From NCBI GenBank assembly GCA_900759105.1, contig CAAETY010000136.1, positions 1-16,233 of the forward strand: a DNA stretch of 16,233 nt, in the 5' to 3' direction. The notes under the pieces are model-generated. The model was not told where the DNA came from. It worked only from the letters and a program-made list of their open reading frames with translations, and made no database searches. The position numbers and the translations under genes are program-made. Shown piece by piece: positions 14,494 through 16,233 of the stretch; positions within the stretch are counted from its first letter, which is position 1, and each line of letters starts with the position of its first letter. Source of the stretch: Peptococcaceae bacterium (lineage in GTDB: Bacteria; Bacillota; Peptococcia; Peptococcales; Peptococcaceae).

Positions 14494-14500
14494 AGGAGGT
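14494..14500 (+). promoter_or_regulatory. Shine-Dalgarno site that sets the nuclease/ATPase start
   Basis: AGGAGGT, 6 nt before the ATG at 14507. It rejects the in-frame upstream ATG at 14354, which lies inside the MATE gene and before the promoter. Confidence 0.88.
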
Positions 14501-14506
14501 GCGCGC

Positions 14507-15946
14507 ATGAAACCGAAGAATTTATTGAGTGTATATCAAGGTGCCCATGCTTTGGAAATTCCAAGTCTGGATGCCGACCGCCGTTTTAAGCCGTTGAAAA
14601 GCCATGAAATTGATAATCTCCGCTCCTTGTGCAATATTCTTTCCATTTACGGGTGCACCGTGGCGGATTTTGACGGTTTCTTTGTGAGCTACACCATTGA
14701 CCGCATTAGCAAGGAGTTCGATTTGCTGCGCTTCGGCACGGATGTCATTGTCAATATTGAGCTAAAAGCAGCATTTGAACGCCCCAATAAGCAGGCCAAA
14801 ATATTAAAGCAAATGCGCGCCAATTACCACTATCTGAGTTTTCTCGGGCGTCCCATCCAAATTTTTACCTACGCCGATTCGGATGGCTTCTATGCCTACC
14901 ATCCCGAGGACCAAAGTCTTTCACGCACCACGCCGACAGCAGTGGCACAGGCCCTCCTCGCACAACAGGTTGACTGTTCCTTGGATCCGGATGCTGCCTT
15001 TGTACCGGCCAATTACCTGATCAGTCCGTTTCGTGATAGTGCACGCTTTATCCGCGGTGAATATTTTCTTACGACCGCCCAGCAAACCATCAAAGATGAG
15101 TTTACCCACGCCTACCATCGCCATCCCTTGATGTTCTATGCGATTGCAGCCGGTGCCGGCACCGGGAAAACCTTGCTACTCTACGATATGGCAAAAACAG
15201 CCATAGACCAAGGCCTCTCCATTGCCCTCATTCACTGCGCCCCATTGAGCGAAGGACATGTTCATTTGCGCGATCAATACCATTGGCCGATTTTTTCCGC
15301 CATCGACCTCAACCGTGATAATTTCCCTTGTGATTGTGCCCTGCTTTTTTTAGACGAAGTTCAGCGTCTTTCCGAAGCCGACTGTGCCAACCTCATCAAC
15401 TGGGCACGTATTCATCGCAAGACCACCGTGCTTGCTTGGGACAGCAACCTACAGCGTACCACCTTTGACATCGCCGAGCTTCTTCAAACGCAAGCCACCG
15501 ATGTGCCTGTTGAAACCAAACGACTCACTGCCAAAATTCGCCCCAATAAGGAAATGGCGTCCTTTCTTGCCAATTTGTTCAAAATCGGAAGTGGCCGCAC
15601 CCATCGCGACTATGACAGTGTCAGCGTCGATTATTTGGACAATGACGAAGATTTGTACGCCTACAGCGCCTTTCTTCACACAGAAGGATGGGTGAGCCTT
15701 GACGATATCCCGTCCATTGACACCCTCGGCGGCCAAGAATTCGATAAAATCATGGTCATCATGGACCGCCGTTTTTATTACGACGACAGCCATCGCCTTC
15801 GCGCCAAAGCCGGCTACGAATGTGACCTCACCGCCCTCTATCAAATGGTCACCCGCGCCAAAGACGCATTAAAAATCATCGTCTTTAACGACCCCGGACT
15901 CTATCTCACCCTGCTAAAAATTCGTGCTCTCGGTGCAGACGATTAA
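14507..15946 (+). CDS. PD-(D/E)xK-like region fused to DUF2075/SF1 helicase-like ATPase
   Basis: A 479-residue cytoplasmic protein of unknown job. The C-terminal two thirds is a superfamily 1 helicase-like P-loop ATPase of the DUF2075 (Schlafen group 3-like) kind: Walker A AGAGTGKT (215-222), Walker B LLFLDEVQR (279-287, D283/E284), LGGQEFDKIMVI (407-418) resembling motif V, and YQMVTRAKDALKI (445-457) resembling motif VI with its arginine. The first 130 residues show a layout seen in restriction-type nucleases: EFDLL (70-74, D72) then NIELK (83-87, E85 and K87), with strands and a helix around them as in PD-(D/E)xK or NERD-type domains. The nuclease reading is inference. Such pairs occur in DNA repair and in anti-phage proteins. 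It is alone between a MATE gene and an rRNA operon, so context gives no partner. Confidence 0.8.
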   Translation: MKPKNLLSVYQGAHALEIPSLDADRRFKPLKSHEIDNLRSLCNILSIYGCTVADFDGFFVSYTIDRISKEFDLLRFGTDVIVNIELKAAFERPNKQAKILKQMRANYHYLSFLGRPIQIFTYADSDGFYAYHPEDQSLSRTTPTAVAQALLAQQVDCSLDPDAAFVPANYLISPFRDSARFIRGEYFLTTAQQTIKDEFTHAYHRHPLMFYAIAAGAGTGKTLLLYDMAKTAIDQGLSIALIHCAPLSEGHVHLRDQYHWPIFSAIDLNRDNFPCDCALLFLDEVQRLSEADCANLINWARIHRKTTVLAWDSNLQRTTFDIAELLQTQATDVPVETKRLTAKIRPNKEMASFLANLFKIGSGRTHRDYDSVSVDYLDNDEDLYAYSAFLHTEGWVSLDDIPSIDTLGGQEFDKIMVIMDRRFYYDDSHRLRAKAGYECDLTALYQMVTRAKDALKIIVFNDPGLYLTLLKIRALGADD

Positions 15947-15973
15947 AACAACCACCGATTATAAAGCCCACTA

Positions 15974-16012
15974 AAAAAGTGCTCTCATTTTTTTGAGAGC
16001 ACTTTTTATTTT
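15974..16012. terminator. Bidirectional terminator after the nuclease/ATPase gene
   Basis: A perfect 14-bp stem (15974-15987 with 15994-16007) around a T6 loop, with T residues beyond the stem on the plus strand and A-rich ends that serve the minus strand. It separates the plus-strand gene from the oncoming rRNA operon. Confidence 0.92.
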
Positions 16013-16077
16013 TACATCACTATTAAAAGCAATGGATAGAACACCGTAATAATCAACACCGCAATCGGCATTAACAT
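16012..16077 (-). CDS. Possible 21-residue hydrophobic peptide
   Basis: Minus-strand ORF of 21 codons starting MLMPIAVLII and ending LLLIVM, almost entirely hydrophobic, long enough for one membrane helix. GAAGG lies 10 nt before the ATG. It sits between the rRNA terminator and the bidirectional terminator. No promoter is evident, so it would rely on read-through of the rRNA operon. It may be a small membrane peptide, a remnant of a lost gene, or chance. Confidence 0.3.
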   Translation of the reverse strand: MLMPIAVLIITVFYPLLLIVM

Positions 16078-16115
16078 TACAATATTGCCTTCTTTTCACT
16101 ACATCACATCTACAC

Positions 16116-16146
16116 AAAAAAAGCGTCCTGCCTATGCAGAACGCTT
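16116..16146 (-). terminator. Terminator of the rRNA operon
   Basis: On the minus strand, an 11-bp stem (16146-16136 with 16131-16121, including one U.G pair) and a 4-nt loop followed by T residues, directly after the 5S rRNA 3' end. Confidence 0.88.
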
Positions 16147-16149
16147 CGC

Positions 16150-16233
16150 TTATCCCGGCAATGACCTATCTTTCCAGCAAAAGAATAGCAAGTATTTTCG
16201 GCGCTGAAGGACTTAACTTCTGTGTTCGGGATG
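16150..16233 (-). rRNA. rrf: 5S ribosomal RNA, 3' part
   Basis: The complement of the window end carries the conserved 5S core CCCGAACACAGAAGTTAAG followed by CAGCGCCGA and ends with TGCCGGGAT, the strand that pairs with the 5S 5' end. About 84 of roughly 117 nt are present; the 5' third lies outside the window. The gene reads leftwards, so a 16S-23S-5S operon probably lies to the right, with this 5S as its last gene. Confidence 0.92.

Noticed and set aside
14354..14506. Extension of the nuclease/ATPase by 51 residues into the MATE gene
   Set aside because: It would cross the MATE terminator and lie before the promoter. AGGAGGT before 14507 gives a better start.

Overview
The window looks like chromosomal DNA of a mid-GC member of the Bacillota (Firmicutes). 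The evidence is strong AGGAGG-type ribosome binding sites 6-10 nt before nearly every start, sigma-A style promoters (often with an extended TGnTATAAT -10 box), Rho-independent hairpin/T-tract terminators after almost every unit, a YtrA-like GntR/ABC operon, and Bacillota-type transporters. I cannot fix the genus from the sequence. There are no insertion sequences, phage genes, CRISPR arrays or tRNAs.

Left part (1-6422, all minus strand): after two intergenic hairpins come three separately transcribed membrane systems. They are a DHA2-type MFS drug exporter, a CPA1-type K+(or Na+)/H+ antiporter with C-terminal RCK_C regulatory domains, and a 915-residue fused ABC ATPase-permease of the MacB/FtsX type with a very large extracellular domain. 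Each has its own terminator, and each has a probable promoter.

Middle part (6423-11433, minus strand): a 70-residue acidic, cysteine-containing protein built from two 34-residue repeats sits alone between a near-consensus promoter and a terminator. It matches no family I know. Next comes a three-gene operon, read right to left: a YtrA-like GntR repressor, an ABC ATPase, and an ABC-2 type permease with a large soluble tail. The genes overlap by 4 and 26 nt. A perfect 11-bp palindrome lies just downstream of the operon's consensus promoter and is the likely operator. Then come a Dabb-domain small protein and a two-helix membrane protein, each a single-gene unit.

Right part (11434-16233): the strand switches. 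An M18 metallo-aminopeptidase, a MATE-family exporter, and a protein joining a probable PD-(D/E)xK nuclease-like region to a DUF2075/SF1 helicase-like ATPase are on the plus strand, each with its own promoter and terminator. They converge on the 3' end of an rRNA operon on the minus strand. Its 5S gene runs off the window, and its terminator is at 16116-16146.

The region is best read as a housekeeping/stress neighbourhood rich in export systems (MFS, two ABC systems, MATE) and ion homeostasis. The two places most likely to hold something not well described are the duplicated Cys/Asp-rich small protein (6423-6635) and the nuclease-like/ATPase fusion (14507-15946).
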